15,626 bases of DNA from an uncultured Rhodospirillaceae bacterium. Lineage in GTDB: Bacteria; Pseudomonadota; Alphaproteobacteria; RF32; CAG-239. The stretch spans positions 1-15,626 of the forward strand of contig OMQE01000181.1 in NCBI GenBank assembly GCA_900313155.1, in the 5' to 3' direction. Shown piece after piece: positions 1-7,403 of this stretch (the first letter of the stretch is position 1; each line of letters opens with the position of its first letter). The position numbers and the translations under genes were made by a program. The notes beneath the pieces were generated by a model that was given only the letters and a program-made list of their open reading frames with translations, was not told where the DNA came from and ran no database searches.

Positions 1-998
1 ATACTGAGGCTGATGCGGAAGAAAAATCCGGTTTTGCGTTTTGGAATTTTATAAAAAAACCGTTGTCTTTGTTTGCCAATGATGAAAAAGACGAAGGTGA
101 AACGTTGGCAGATGGTAAAAAAGAAAACTATGTGGAGAAAAATGAACGTTTAGCCAACGAAGGAAATGTTGAAGCTCAAATGAATTTGGGATATATGTAT
201 TTGTATGGCGTTAACGGTGTTGAAACAGATTATGAAAAGGCCTTCAAATATTACACAATGGCAGCAAACCAAAAAGATGCGGTGGCTCTTAACAATTTAG
301 GAAGTTTATATTTCAGCGGAATCGGTACCCAAGTGGACACCCGAAAAGCGGTTGAATTGTTCTCGGATGCGGCTGAGCTTGGTAATGACAATTCTGCCGT
401 TAATTTAGCGTTTATATATTTAGCCGGTGGAGCTAAAGATGAACAACGCAATCTTCGTGCCGTGACTTTATTCAAAAAGGCGGCAGATAAGGGTAATAAT
501 ATTGCCAAGTTTATGCTTGGGTATGCTTATTATAAAGGTTTTGCCGTTGAACAAGATTATGCTAAAGCATATAAATTAGTCAGAAGTGTTGCCGGCGGCG
601 ATGTGCGTTTAGATGAAGCGCAGATGGTTTTGGGCGAAATGCTGATAGAAGGGCTTGGGACCGTGCAGAATTATCATGACGGAATCGGGGCTTTGCGTTC
701 GGCTGTAACGCAAGGTAATATGGAGGCATTTTTGTTGGTTGCAAAAATATATAATGAGGGTGTGTTGACGGCTCGTAACCCTATTTTAGCGCATTCTTTG
801 TATAATATCGCAGCATCACGCGGTGTTGCAAGGGCGGCGCAAATGCGGGAAGAAATTGCCAAGAAATTGACGCGTGAGCAGCTGGCGGCGGCGCAAAAGC
901 AAGCACAACAATTTAAGGATAATCCGTCAGAACTAACGCAATATGTGCGTCAAACTTTTGGGACAAACATACGCAATTATATTCTTAATAATATGTAG
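1..998 (+). CDS. Sel1-repeat (TPR-like) protein, 5' truncated
   Basis: The reading frame is open from base 3 with no stop, so the gene starts upstream of the window; the TTG at 63 is only the first possible internal start and should not be taken as the real one. About 331 residues are visible. From the A-N-E-G-N-V-E-A-Q stretch onward there are about six Sel1-like helical repeats of roughly 36 residues, with the typical A..LG..Y..G.G...D...A......A..G pattern (for example G-Y-M-Y-L-Y-G, G-S-L-Y-F-S-G, G-Y-A-Y-Y-K-G). An Ala/Gln/Lys-rich helix and a short tail follow. Sel1 repeats form solenoids that bind other proteins; in bacteria they occur in envelope, signalling and secreted proteins, so no specific role can be given. 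The visible part holds no signal peptide, but the N-terminus is missing. The next gene starts 8 bases after the stop, suggesting co-transcription. Confidence 0.85.
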   Translation, partial: TEADAEEKSGFAFWNFIKKPLSLFANDEKDEGETLADGKKENYVEKNERLANEGNVEAQMNLGYMYLYGVNGVETDYEKAFKYYTMAANQKDAVALNNLGSLYFSGIGTQVDTRKAVELFSDAAELGNDNSAVNLAFIYLAGGAKDEQRNLRAVTLFKKAADKGNNIAKFMLGYAYYKGFAVEQDYAKAYKLVRSVAGGDVRLDEAQMVLGEMLIEGLGTVQNYHDGIGALRSAVTQGNMEAFLLVAKIYNEGVLTARNPILAHSLYNIAASRGVARAAQMREEIAKKLTREQLAAAQKQAQQFKDNPSELTQYVRQTFGTNIRNYILNNM

Positions 999-1006
999 AG
1001 AAAAAG

Positions 1007-1963
1007 ATGTTAAGCAGACAACAAAAACGTTTTTTAAATAAGTTTGTATCGTGGTTAGGGCTGTTTTTCTTCGGATTAGCGGCATTTATGATTTATCGCC
1101 AGCTTTCCAAATACACATTGGAAGAAATTAAAGATGCTATTATTGCCGTGCCGAATAAAAATATAATGTATGCTTGTATTGCCTCATTTTGCGGATATAT
1201 GGCGCTTTCGTCTTATGATTATTTAGCTCTGCGCTACATTAAGCATAAGATGGCGGCTTGGAAGTGGATTTTTGCCGGTTTTATCGGATTTGCCGTGAGC
1301 AATAATGCCGGACATGCTATTGTTTCCGGAGGGGCTATTCGCTATCGGTTATATACGCGTTGGCGTGTGCAAGCATCTGAAATTGTTAAAATGGTCACTT
1401 TTTCTGGCTTTACATATTTAGTGGCTTGTTTCTTTTTGGTGATTATCGGTTTTATGCTTTCGCCGGGGCATTTGTTAGCCTCTATTTCATCTCCGCTAGT
1501 TAACTGGGGGCTGATGATTTTTTCGGTAGGCGGTATGCTGTTTTATTTATGGGGTTGCGCCTATTACAAAAAGCCGATTATTATTAAAGAAATAGAATTT
1601 GAAGCGCCGAGTGTGCCTATGGCATTGGCACAAATGGTGATTGGCAGTGCGGATATTTTGATGGCGTCGTTGGTGCTTTATTTTGTGATGGAAAGTTATG
1701 TGGATATTCCGTTTGTAACATTTATCGGGGCGTTCATTGTGGCTCAGGTTTTAGGGGTATATAGCCAAGTGCCGGGAGGCTTGGGTGTTTTTGAGTTGGT
1801 GTTCACCAATTTGATGCCGGAAGAGGAAAATCAGGCTAATTTGTTTGCCATTTTAGTTTTGTATCGAATTATTTATTATTTATTGCCGTTGGTGATTTCC
1901 GGAATTGCGCTTTTTGTATATGAAGTTAATTTGGTGCGGCTCAAACGCAAGAGAATGAAATAA
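1007..1963 (+). CDS. YbhN/UPF0104-family membrane protein (LPG synthase TM/flippase-like domain)
   Basis: A 318-residue polytopic inner-membrane protein with about eight hydrophobic segments, the first at residues 13-30 and the last at about 285-305. The family signature V-P-G-G-L-G-V-F-E is present near residue 255, and a conserved G-H-A-I-V-S-G-G-A-I-R-Y-R loop lies near residues 100-115; both are typical of the lysylphosphatidylglycerol synthase transmembrane domain family (YbhN, AglD, the N-terminal half of MprF). The soluble C-terminal aminoacyltransferase domain of MprF is absent, so this protein should not itself make lysyl-PG. A lipid-flipping or lipid-associated transport role is an inference from the family. 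The ATG follows a purine-rich GAGAAAAAG, 8 bases after the Sel1 gene, so the two probably share a transcript that ends at the hairpin at 1974-2003. Confidence 0.85.
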   Translation: MLSRQQKRFLNKFVSWLGLFFFGLAAFMIYRQLSKYTLEEIKDAIIAVPNKNIMYACIASFCGYMALSSYDYLALRYIKHKMAAWKWIFAGFIGFAVSNNAGHAIVSGGAIRYRLYTRWRVQASEIVKMVTFSGFTYLVACFFLVIIGFMLSPGHLLASISSPLVNWGLMIFSVGGMLFYLWGCAYYKKPIIIKEIEFEAPSVPMALAQMVIGSADILMASLVLYFVMESYVDIPFVTFIGAFIVAQVLGVYSQVPGGLGVFELVFTNLMPEEENQANLFAILVLYRIIYYLLPLVISGIALFVYEVNLVRLKRKRMK

Positions 1964-1973
1964 AATATAAAAA

Positions 1974-2003
1974 AATAATCCGGCAATTAAAGACCGGATT
2001 ATT
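1974..2003. terminator. Bidirectional Rho-independent terminator between convergent genes
   Basis: A perfect 10-bp inverted repeat, AATAATCCGG / CCGGATTATT, with a 10-base loop lies in the 65-base gap between two convergent genes. Read on the minus strand the stem is followed by an almost unbroken T-run (the A-rich stretch 1961-1973), a strong intrinsic terminator for the barrel-protein gene. On the plus strand only GCTTTAG follows, so it is weaker but probably still useful for the membrane-protein gene. Confidence 0.85.
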
Positions 2004-2028
2004 GCTTTAGACTAAAAGATTGAAATTT

Positions 2029-2907
2029 TTATAATCCCCAAGAGTTAGTGTATGAACCCTCAATACCGATAATGGTGCTGGCACCGGCTTTGCTGGAACC
2101 TCTGTCTTCGGCACGGAAGTATTGAACAAACGGTCCCATCTGTAAACCATTGTAAATATCAACCATCATATTGGCTTTGGCACTAAGTTCATATTCAAAA
2201 TCTGTCGGATTATATGAACTGTAGGTAAAGTAATCACGCCAGTAGGTGTCTGTGTGGAAGACGATGCCTTCGCGCAACGGATATTCTGCTTCCAGACCAA
2301 TTTGGTAAGCGGCTTTGGTGGTTTTATCGTGGCTATATGTAAAGTCGTATTCACCGACCAGTGCGCCATACAATTTTTTAATATATTTACCGTTAAACAT
2401 TTTCAAACCGCTCATACCACGAATAATTTTGGTGCGTGGTGCATTATCATTAGCCTCAAATTCTGTTTGGTAGCCAAGGTTAACAAACGGACCGACATAA
2501 GCGCCCCAATATTCCCACATTTTGCGCGAATAGTCGGTTGTCAGCAAGATTTTATCGGCTGTTTCGTTGGTAACATTCGGACCGTCAACCGGTTTAAGTT
2601 TTGTTTTTCCATATTCGGCAAACAAAGAATTTTCCCATTTATAATCAGACTTTTCTTGAGTTAATGAAAAGTCAAACACACCTTTGGTAACGGTTTCACT
2701 GTCACCGCTTAATTCTGAATTAGGTGAATTGCGATATTCTTTGGCATTACTGATTTCTGTTGAAGAAATTTGTATGGCGGCCTTTTTTAAATGTGCGGTC
2801 CAACCAAGAGCTTCCGAACCGGCGCCTTCAGGGGCTTCTGATTCAGCGGCGTTTGCCGAAACGGCGATTGCCAACATCGGCATTATCAAAAGTGATAATT
2901 TATTCAT
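2029..2907 (-). CDS. Putative outer-membrane beta-barrel protein of unknown function
   Basis: The product has 292 residues from the ATG at 2907. A TTG two codons upstream is possible, but the ATG sits 7 bases after a good AAGGAA, so it is preferred. The N-terminus M-N-K-L-S-L-L-I-M-P-M-L-A-I-A-V-S-A-N-A is a clear Sec signal peptide with predicted cleavage after A-N-A. The mature part has alternating polar/aromatic stretches typical of beta strands (for example Y-W-G-A-Y-V-G-P-F-V-N-L-G-Y, A-A-Y-Q-I-G-L-E-A-E-Y, G-L-Q-M-G-P-F-V-Q-Y-F). It recalls salt-induced outer-membrane proteins of the DUF481 or DUF3078 type, but I cannot place it in a family with certainty. It ends W-G-L rather than the usual terminal Phe of barrel proteins. 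It appears to have its own promoter (2942-2970) and terminator (1974-2003). Confidence 0.7.
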   Translation of the reverse strand: MNKLSLLIMPMLAIAVSANAAESEAPEGAGSEALGWTAHLKKAAIQISSTEISNAKEYRNSPNSELSGDSETVTKGVFDFSLTQEKSDYKWENSLFAEYGKTKLKPVDGPNVTNETADKILLTTDYSRKMWEYWGAYVGPFVNLGYQTEFEANDNAPRTKIIRGMSGLKMFNGKYIKKLYGALVGEYDFTYSHDKTTKAAYQIGLEAEYPLREGIVFHTDTYWRDYFTYSSYNPTDFEYELSAKANMMVDIYNGLQMGPFVQYFRAEDRGSSKAGASTIIGIEGSYTNSWGL

Positions 2908-2941
2908 ATTCAAGTTCCTTTATATTGTTACTTCTGCGAGC

Positions 2942-2970
2942 AATATAAAATGATATATGCGGTATGGTAA
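2942..2970 (-). promoter_or_regulatory. Candidate sigma70-type promoter of the barrel-protein gene
   Basis: Read on the minus strand: -35 TTACCA (four of six consensus bases), a 17-base spacer and -10 TATATT (five of six). Transcription would start near 2935, giving a leader of about 28 bases that contains the AAGGAA ribosome-binding site. Identified by eye only. Confidence 0.4.
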
Positions 2971-2976
2971 AGCAAG

Positions 2977-2994
2977 AAAGCAATTTGATGCTTT
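2977..2994 (-). terminator. Weak hairpin overlapping the stop of the DUF192 gene
   Basis: AAAGCA / TGCTTT forms a perfect 6-bp stem with a 6-base loop that overlaps the DUF192 stop codon on the minus strand. The stem is AT-rich and only a broken T-run follows (CTTGCTTTACC), so it could be a weak terminator or an mRNA 3'-end structure. Confidence 0.25.
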
Positions 2995-3430
2995 ATTTGT
3001 GGATAACATCACCGATGGTAATATTGCAAACAGTTGCTTTACCTGCATTAATTTCCAATGCATACGTCGGGCGTTTTATAGGAAAAATCAGGGAGGTATC
3101 TTGAGGTTGCGCGTTGTTTTTGATATCGACAATAACATTATGTTCATCAATAAACAAAATATCCAACGGTATCAATGTATTTTTCATCCAAAATGCAATC
3201 GGCTGATGAGGTGGAATAATGCTCAAATCAAACCACATACCGCTGTTTTCGGCCAAATGTTTGCGATACATTAAGCCTTTTTCAATGGCTTGCGGTGTAT
3301 CAGCCGTTTCAATTTCAAAAGAGCAGAGCGGTTCATTTTGTGCTGAAACAATTTGCAAACTTTCGGCATTTGCTATATTAGCATGTAGCGCGATTAAGAC
3401 TGTTGATATTATGAAAATATATGTGCGCAT
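2993..3430 (-). CDS. Exported DUF192-family protein
   Basis: The start is the ATG at 3430, because an ideal AAAGGAGG lies just upstream and the next residues form a signal peptide; the longer open frame reaching 3742 overlaps recJ and is not believed. The product has 145 residues: signal peptide 1-22 (M-R-T-Y-I-F-I-I-S-T ... A-N-A), then one DUF192 domain with the family hallmarks G-L-M-Y-R at 52-56, G-M-W-F at 64-67 and F-W-M-K-N-T-L-I-P-L-D at 80-90, followed by A-L-E-I-N-A-G near 124-130. DUF192 proteins are small, mostly exported beta-rich proteins whose biochemical role is not established. The gene is divergent from recJ across a 131-base gap and lies 85 bases upstream of the barrel-protein gene on the same strand. 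Confidence 0.9.
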   Translation of the reverse strand: MRTYIFIISTVLIALHANIANAESLQIVSAQNEPLCSFEIETADTPQAIEKGLMYRKHLAENSGMWFDLSIIPPHQPIAFWMKNTLIPLDILFIDEHNVIVDIKNNAQPQDTSLIFPIKRPTYALEINAGKATVCNITIGDVIHK

Positions 3431-3450
3431 ATTTTCCTCCTTTGCAGATA

Positions 3451-3479
3451 AATATAAAAAATTTCTGTTTTTGAAGCAA
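3451..3479 (-). promoter_or_regulatory. Candidate promoter of the DUF192 gene
   Basis: On the minus strand: TTGCTT (three of six consensus bases), a 17-base spacer and TATATT (five of six), with the spacer ending in a T-tract. Transcription would start about 15 bases upstream of the DUF192 ATG, which leaves just enough room for its AGGAGG. The -35 match is weak. Confidence 0.35.
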
Positions 3480-3561
3480 GGAAAAATTTGTTCAAAAGGT
3501 TTTATTGAGCTTGAGTTATGGGGAAAAATATGCCAAGTTATAGTGTGTTTGAGAAGATGGG

Positions 3562-5331
3562 ATGACAAAGGTGCAGGAACAAGAAAATTTTTCATTAAGC
3601 GGTAAATTGTGGCGTATGGCTGAAACCGATGACGGTTGGTGCACAAGGGTAGCGCAGGCGTATGGTGTGCCTTTTTATGTGGCACAATTGCTATATGCAC
3701 GGCATGTTGCTTATGATGATATACCGACTTTTTTACAACCAAAGCTCAAAGATTTGATGCCGGAACCGTATGTGTTAAAAGATATGCAGCGTGCGGCCGA
3801 AAGAGTGGCTGATGCCATTATGAACGGTGAAAAAATTGCCATTATCGGTGATTATGATGTGGACGGGGCAACGTCAACTTCGGAATTGAAGCGTTTTTTT
3901 AGAGCAGTTGGGGTTGAACCGATGGTGCATATTCCTTCGCGCGAAGAGGGATATGGTCCGAGCGATTTGGCTTTTGCTGAATTTAAGCAAGCCGATATTA
4001 AGTTGGTGATTACCATAGATTGCGGAACGACCGCATTTGAGCCTTTGAATAAGGCAGCGCGGGAAGGTTTTGAAATTATTGTGCTTGATCACCATGAAGC
4101 AGAGGCAATATTGCCGGCAGTCTACGCGGTGGTTAATCCAAAGCGTTTGGATGAAACAAATCCGTATAAATATTTAGAATATATGTCGGCTGTGGGTGTA
4201 GGGTTTATGTTTTTGGTGGCTGTTAACAGATTGTTGCGCCAACGAGGTTTTTATGCCACACATAATGAGCCGCCGTTGATGAATTGGCTCGATTTGGTGG
4301 CGCTTGGCACGGTTTGTGATGTGGTGCCGTTGCTCGGATTAAACAGGGCGTATGTGAAGCAAGGTCTGAAGGTGATGGCTTCTCAACAGAATTTGGGCTT
4401 AAAAAATTTGATGCGGATTGCTAAAATGGAAACATCACCGCGTGCATACCATTTAGGGTTTGTGTTAGGACCGCGAATCAATGCTTGCGGGCGTGTGGGG
4501 GATGCAGCTTTGGGAAGTAAATTGCTTTCAACCGAAGATGATCATGAAGCAAAGCAATTAGCCGAAAAATTTGATGCGTTGAACGGTGAACGTAAAGAGA
4601 TAGAAAACTTTGTTTTGTTACAAGCCATTGAACAGGTGGAAAAAGAGGCGCAAGAATATCCGATGGCCTTTGCTTATGGTGATGATTGGCACCAAGGCGT
4701 GATAGGTATTGTGGCCGGAAAGCTGCGCGAACGCTACAATATGCCGGCATTTGTGATGAGTATTGAACCGGATGAAGTAAAAGGCTCGGCACGTTCGGTT
4801 GACGGACTGGATTTGGGAATGCTGATTATTTCCGCTAAAGAACATGGTGTGATTAAAGGTGGCGGCGGGCACACAATGGCAGCCGGATTTTCGCTAACGA
4901 CCGAACAAATTCCGGAATTTAAAAAGTTTGTGGGAGAATATGTGCTCAAGCATTTGGGACAAGATAAAATTGTGCCGGTGCTAGATATTGATTGCGCGGT
5001 TAGTTTAAGCGCGGTTAATGTTGATTTTGCCACTAATTTGGCGCAGTTGGAGCCGTTTGGAACCGGTAATCCGGAACCACAAATTTTGTTGCAAAATGTG
5101 CGTGTTGTCAAACCGGCGATTATCGGTAGCGGGCATGTGCGATGTTTGCTTTCTTCGCCGACCGGAAGTTCGGTTTCGGCAATTGCTTTTCGGGCGGCAG
5201 ACAATGAAATAGGGCAAGCATTGTTAAGCAATAGAGGAGATGTGTATGACGTGGTTGGGTATATTAAATTGGACGAGTGGCAAGGACGCCAAAAAGTGCA
5301 AATGATTATCAATGATATAATGAGGAAATGA
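3562..5331 (+). CDS. recJ: Single-stranded-DNA-specific 5'-3' exonuclease RecJ
   Basis: RecJ degrades single-stranded DNA 5' to 3' with Mg2+/Mn2+ and works in the RecFOR pathway and mismatch and base-excision repair. The length, 589 residues, is normal (E. coli 577). DHH-domain metal motifs are intact: D-Y-D-V-D-G at 97-102, I-D-C-G-T at 152-156, L-D-H-H-E at 175-179 and G-T-V-C-D-V-V-P at 249-256. The DHHA1 glycine motif G-G-G-G-H-T-M-A-A-G starts at 433, and an OB-like C-terminal domain follows. The ATG at 3562 keeps the family's N-terminal S-L-S-G-x-x-W segment. A TATAGT at 3539-3544 could be the -10 of this operon, with no convincing -35. It is the first gene of a compact run reaching parC, and its stop overlaps the next start in ATGA. 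RecO, four genes on, acts in the same pathway. Confidence 0.97.
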   Translation: MTKVQEQENFSLSGKLWRMAETDDGWCTRVAQAYGVPFYVAQLLYARHVAYDDIPTFLQPKLKDLMPEPYVLKDMQRAAERVADAIMNGEKIAIIGDYDVDGATSTSELKRFFRAVGVEPMVHIPSREEGYGPSDLAFAEFKQADIKLVITIDCGTTAFEPLNKAAREGFEIIVLDHHEAEAILPAVYAVVNPKRLDETNPYKYLEYMSAVGVGFMFLVAVNRLLRQRGFYATHNEPPLMNWLDLVALGTVCDVVPLLGLNRAYVKQGLKVMASQQNLGLKNLMRIAKMETSPRAYHLGFVLGPRINACGRVGDAALGSKLLSTEDDHEAKQLAEKFDALNGERKEIENFVLLQAIEQVEKEAQEYPMAFAYGDDWHQGVIGIVAGKLRERYNMPAFVMSIEPDEVKGSARSVDGLDLGMLIISAKEHGVIKGGGGHTMAAGFSLTTEQIPEFKKFVGEYVLKHLGQDKIVPVLDIDCAVSLSAVNVDFATNLAQLEPFGTGNPEPQILLQNVRVVKPAIIGSGHVRCLLSSPTGSSVSAIAFRAADNEIGQALLSNRGDVYDVVGYIKLDEWQGRQKVQMIINDIMRK

Positions 5332-5981
5332 TGGCAAAGGAAATTAAATCTAAATTTTGGAATAGGGTAAAGAATTATCTTTTGACCGGTGTAATTGTAA
5401 CGGCACCGGTGGCAATTACGGTATATATGTCGTATCATCTGGTGGTATGGATTAACAGCGTGACCAGCCATTTGATACCGCAACAATGGAAAATCGGTAA
5501 TTTTGTGCCGTATGCAGTGCCGGGGTTGGGATTGGTGCTGTTGATTGCCGCGCTAATGTTGGTAGGGATGCTTACAACCGGTTATGTTGGTAAGTTTTTT
5601 GTAAAACTGTGGGAGCGGATTATTCGTAAAATGCCGGTTGTTTCAAGTTTTTATTCTCTAATGAAGCAAATTTTTGAAACATTTTTATCGCAAAAATCGC
5701 GCTCTTTCAGCGAGGTGGTGTTGGTGCAATATCCGCGCAAGGATTTATGGACAATCGCTTTTGTCAGCAAAGATGAAACCGGCGGTGAGGTGGCTGACAA
5801 GGTTGGGCAGAAAATGCTTAGTATTTATGTGCCGACAACACCTAATCCGACGTCCGGTTTTTTGATTTTTGTGCCGGAAAATGATGTTATTAAGTTAGAC
5901 ATGAGTGTTGAAGACGGTATTAAATATGTGTTATCGTGCGGTATCGTGACACCGGAAGAATTACAAAATCAGGAAGACTAA
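5328..5981 (+). CDS. DUF502-family inner-membrane protein
   Basis: A 217-residue protein with two membrane segments (about 19-42 and 63-87), then a soluble domain with the DUF502 pattern: P-V-V-S-S-F-Y near 105, a V-L-V-Q-Y-P-R stretch, and S-I-Y-V-P-T-T-P-N-P-T-S-G-F-L near 164-178. DUF502 is widespread in proteobacteria and is also found in plant COV-type proteins; its molecular role is not established. Start choice: ATG at 5328 overlaps the recJ stop by four bases (ATGA) behind a GAGGAA; a second ATG follows directly at 5331, and either could be used. The overlap indicates translational coupling to recJ. The stop is immediately followed by the pagP start with no gap. Confidence 0.92.
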   Translation: MMAKEIKSKFWNRVKNYLLTGVIVTAPVAITVYMSYHLVVWINSVTSHLIPQQWKIGNFVPYAVPGLGLVLLIAALMLVGMLTTGYVGKFFVKLWERIIRKMPVVSSFYSLMKQIFETFLSQKSRSFSEVVLVQYPRKDLWTIAFVSKDETGGEVADKVGQKMLSIYVPTTPNPTSGFLIFVPENDVIKLDMSVEDGIKYVLSCGIVTPEELQNQED

Positions 5982-6536
5982 ATGAAAAAAATTTTACTTA
6001 TTTTGCTACTTAATTTTATGGTATCTTTACCAGCTTTTGCAACATGGAAAGACAAGATTTATGAGTGGACGGATTTTGTTGTTGAAGACGTTAAAGATAT
6101 CTATTGCGGACACTATTATGATATGTATGTGCCATTTTATGCGTGGCATAATCGGCTGACTTATGACAGAGAACATATTAAAAAGTATAATGAGCATCCG
6201 TGGGGTTTTGGCTTGGGAATGTCGCACTACAATGATGAGCAGACATGGTCGGGAATTTATGCTATGGCATTTAAGGATTCTAATTCGTATGCGGAAACAT
6301 ATTTCGGATATGCCAGACAATGGAATTGGACCGCAGGAGAACATCACGAATGGCGTGCCGGTGTGGGTTATACGTTGGGATTAACACAACGTCATGAATA
6401 TGCCTACATTCCGGTACCGTTGCCTCTGCCGCTGATTGGCGTCGGCTATAAGCGTTTTAATATTCAGGCCGCTTATGTTCCGGGGATAAAAAATGACGGC
6501 AACGTATTGTTTGCGTTCGGGCGCATAGAGTTTTAA
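5982..6536 (+). CDS. pagP: Lipid A palmitoyltransferase PagP (lipid IVA acyltransferase)
   Basis: PagP is an outer-membrane eight-stranded barrel that moves an acyl chain from the sn-1 position of a phospholipid onto lipid A. The 184-residue product has a signal peptide (cleavage predicted after A-F-A at 20). It aligns by eye with E. coli PagP without gaps, at a constant offset of 23 from mature E. coli numbering. Catalytic residues are His56, Asp99 and Ser100 (E. coli His33, Asp76, Ser77), in A-W-H and A-F-K-D-S contexts. The lateral-gate prolines correspond too: Pro51, Pro73, Pro150 and Pro167. The end, F-G-R-I-E-F, carries the terminal Phe of barrel proteins. The acyl-ruler Gly88 is Ala111 here. 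It starts at the base after the DUF502 stop, 12 bases before kdsA, so it should be made with the operon rather than only on induction. Confidence 0.93.
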   Translation: MKKILLILLLNFMVSLPAFATWKDKIYEWTDFVVEDVKDIYCGHYYDMYVPFYAWHNRLTYDREHIKKYNEHPWGFGLGMSHYNDEQTWSGIYAMAFKDSNSYAETYFGYARQWNWTAGEHHEWRAGVGYTLGLTQRHEYAYIPVPLPLPLIGVGYKRFNIQAAYVPGIKNDGNVLFAFGRIEF

Positions 6537-6548
6537 GGAGAAAATATA

Positions 6549-7394
6549 ATGGAGCAAAAAATTGTAAAAGTTGGACAAGTGGAATTGGGCAATCAGAAAC
6601 CGTTGGCGCTAATTGCCGGTCCGTGCCAAATAGAAAGTCGGGAACACGCTGTTTTTATTGCCGGTAAAATGGTTGAAATAACTCAAAAGTTAGGTATTCC
6701 GTATATTTTTAAGGCATCTTTTGATAAGGCTAATCGCACATCAATTAACAGCGCACGTGGTGTTGGGTTGGAAGAAGGAATGCGCACATTTGCTGAAATC
6801 AGGAAGTTGTATCCGAATTTGCCGATTGTTACCGATGTTCATGAGCGTGAACAATGTGCGGTGGCGGCAGAATACGTGGATATGTTGCAAATTCCGGCGT
6901 TTTTGTGTCGGCAGACCGATTTGGTGGTAGCAGCGGCTAAAACAGGTAAGGTGGTTAATATTAAAAAAGGGCAGTTTTTGGCGCCATGGGATGTCAAAAA
7001 TATTGTGAAAAAGGCTGAAGATTCCGGTAATCATTCGGTTTGTATTACCGAACGCGGAACCAGTTTTGGCTACAACACATTAGTGACCGATATGCGCGGT
7101 TTGAAACAGATGGCCAAAGATACAGGCTATCCGGTGATATTTGATGCGACGCACTCTGTTCAACAGCCGGGCGGGTTGGGCGGAACAACCGGCGGACAGC
7201 GCGAGTTTGCTCCGGTGTTGGCTCGTGCGGCGGTGGCTGTTGGTGTTGCCGGTGTGTTTATTGAAACGCATGAAAATCCGGATAAAGCACTTTCGGATGG
7301 GCCGAATTCTATTGCGCTTGCCGATATGGAACGGGTGATTGGTGAACTGATGGCGTTTGATAAAGTTAATAAATCAATTATTCGGGATTTGTAA
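6549..7394 (+). CDS. kdsA: 3-deoxy-8-phosphooctulonate synthase (Kdo-8-P synthase)
   Basis: KdsA condenses phosphoenolpyruvate with arabinose-5-phosphate to Kdo-8-phosphate in the cytoplasm, the first committed step towards the inner-core sugar Kdo. The length is 281 residues (E. coli 284). Visible motifs: A-G-P-C-Q-I-E-S at 23-30, F-K-A-S-F-D-K-A-N-R-T-S near 54-65, T-D-V-H-E near 95, N-I-K-K-G-Q-F-L-A-P-W, D-A-T-H-S-V-Q-Q-P-G, E-T-H-E-N-P and a final S-D-G-P-N. Cys26 stands where the metal-independent E. coli enzyme has Asn, and the His, Glu and Asp ligands are present (A-T-H-S, I-E-T-H, S-D-G), so this is the metal-dependent class. An AAGGAG lies upstream of the ATG. It sits with pagP within a unit that also carries recombination genes. 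Confidence 0.97.
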   Translation: MEQKIVKVGQVELGNQKPLALIAGPCQIESREHAVFIAGKMVEITQKLGIPYIFKASFDKANRTSINSARGVGLEEGMRTFAEIRKLYPNLPIVTDVHEREQCAVAAEYVDMLQIPAFLCRQTDLVVAAAKTGKVVNIKKGQFLAPWDVKNIVKKAEDSGNHSVCITERGTSFGYNTLVTDMRGLKQMAKDTGYPVIFDATHSVQQPGGLGGTTGGQREFAPVLARAAVAVGVAGVFIETHENPDKALSDGPNSIALADMERVIGELMAFDKVNKSIIRDL

Positions 7395-7403
7395 AGAAAT
7401 AGA

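Noticed and set aside
2254..2664. 136-codon plus-strand frame opposite the barrel-protein gene
   Set aside because: The minus-strand gene has a signal peptide, ribosome-binding site, promoter and terminator; the plus-strand frame has none of these.
3431..3742. Long N-terminal extension of the DUF192 frame (about 100 extra residues up to 3742)
   Set aside because: It runs across the divergent promoter gap and into recJ, has no ribosome-binding site, and the internal ATG at 3430 has both an ideal AGGAGG and a signal peptide.
4734..5486. 250-codon minus-strand frame across the recJ/DUF502 junction
   Set aside because: It lies opposite two strongly supported genes, its product resembles no family, and it is rich in Ser, Pro and Cys as expected of an antisense shadow.
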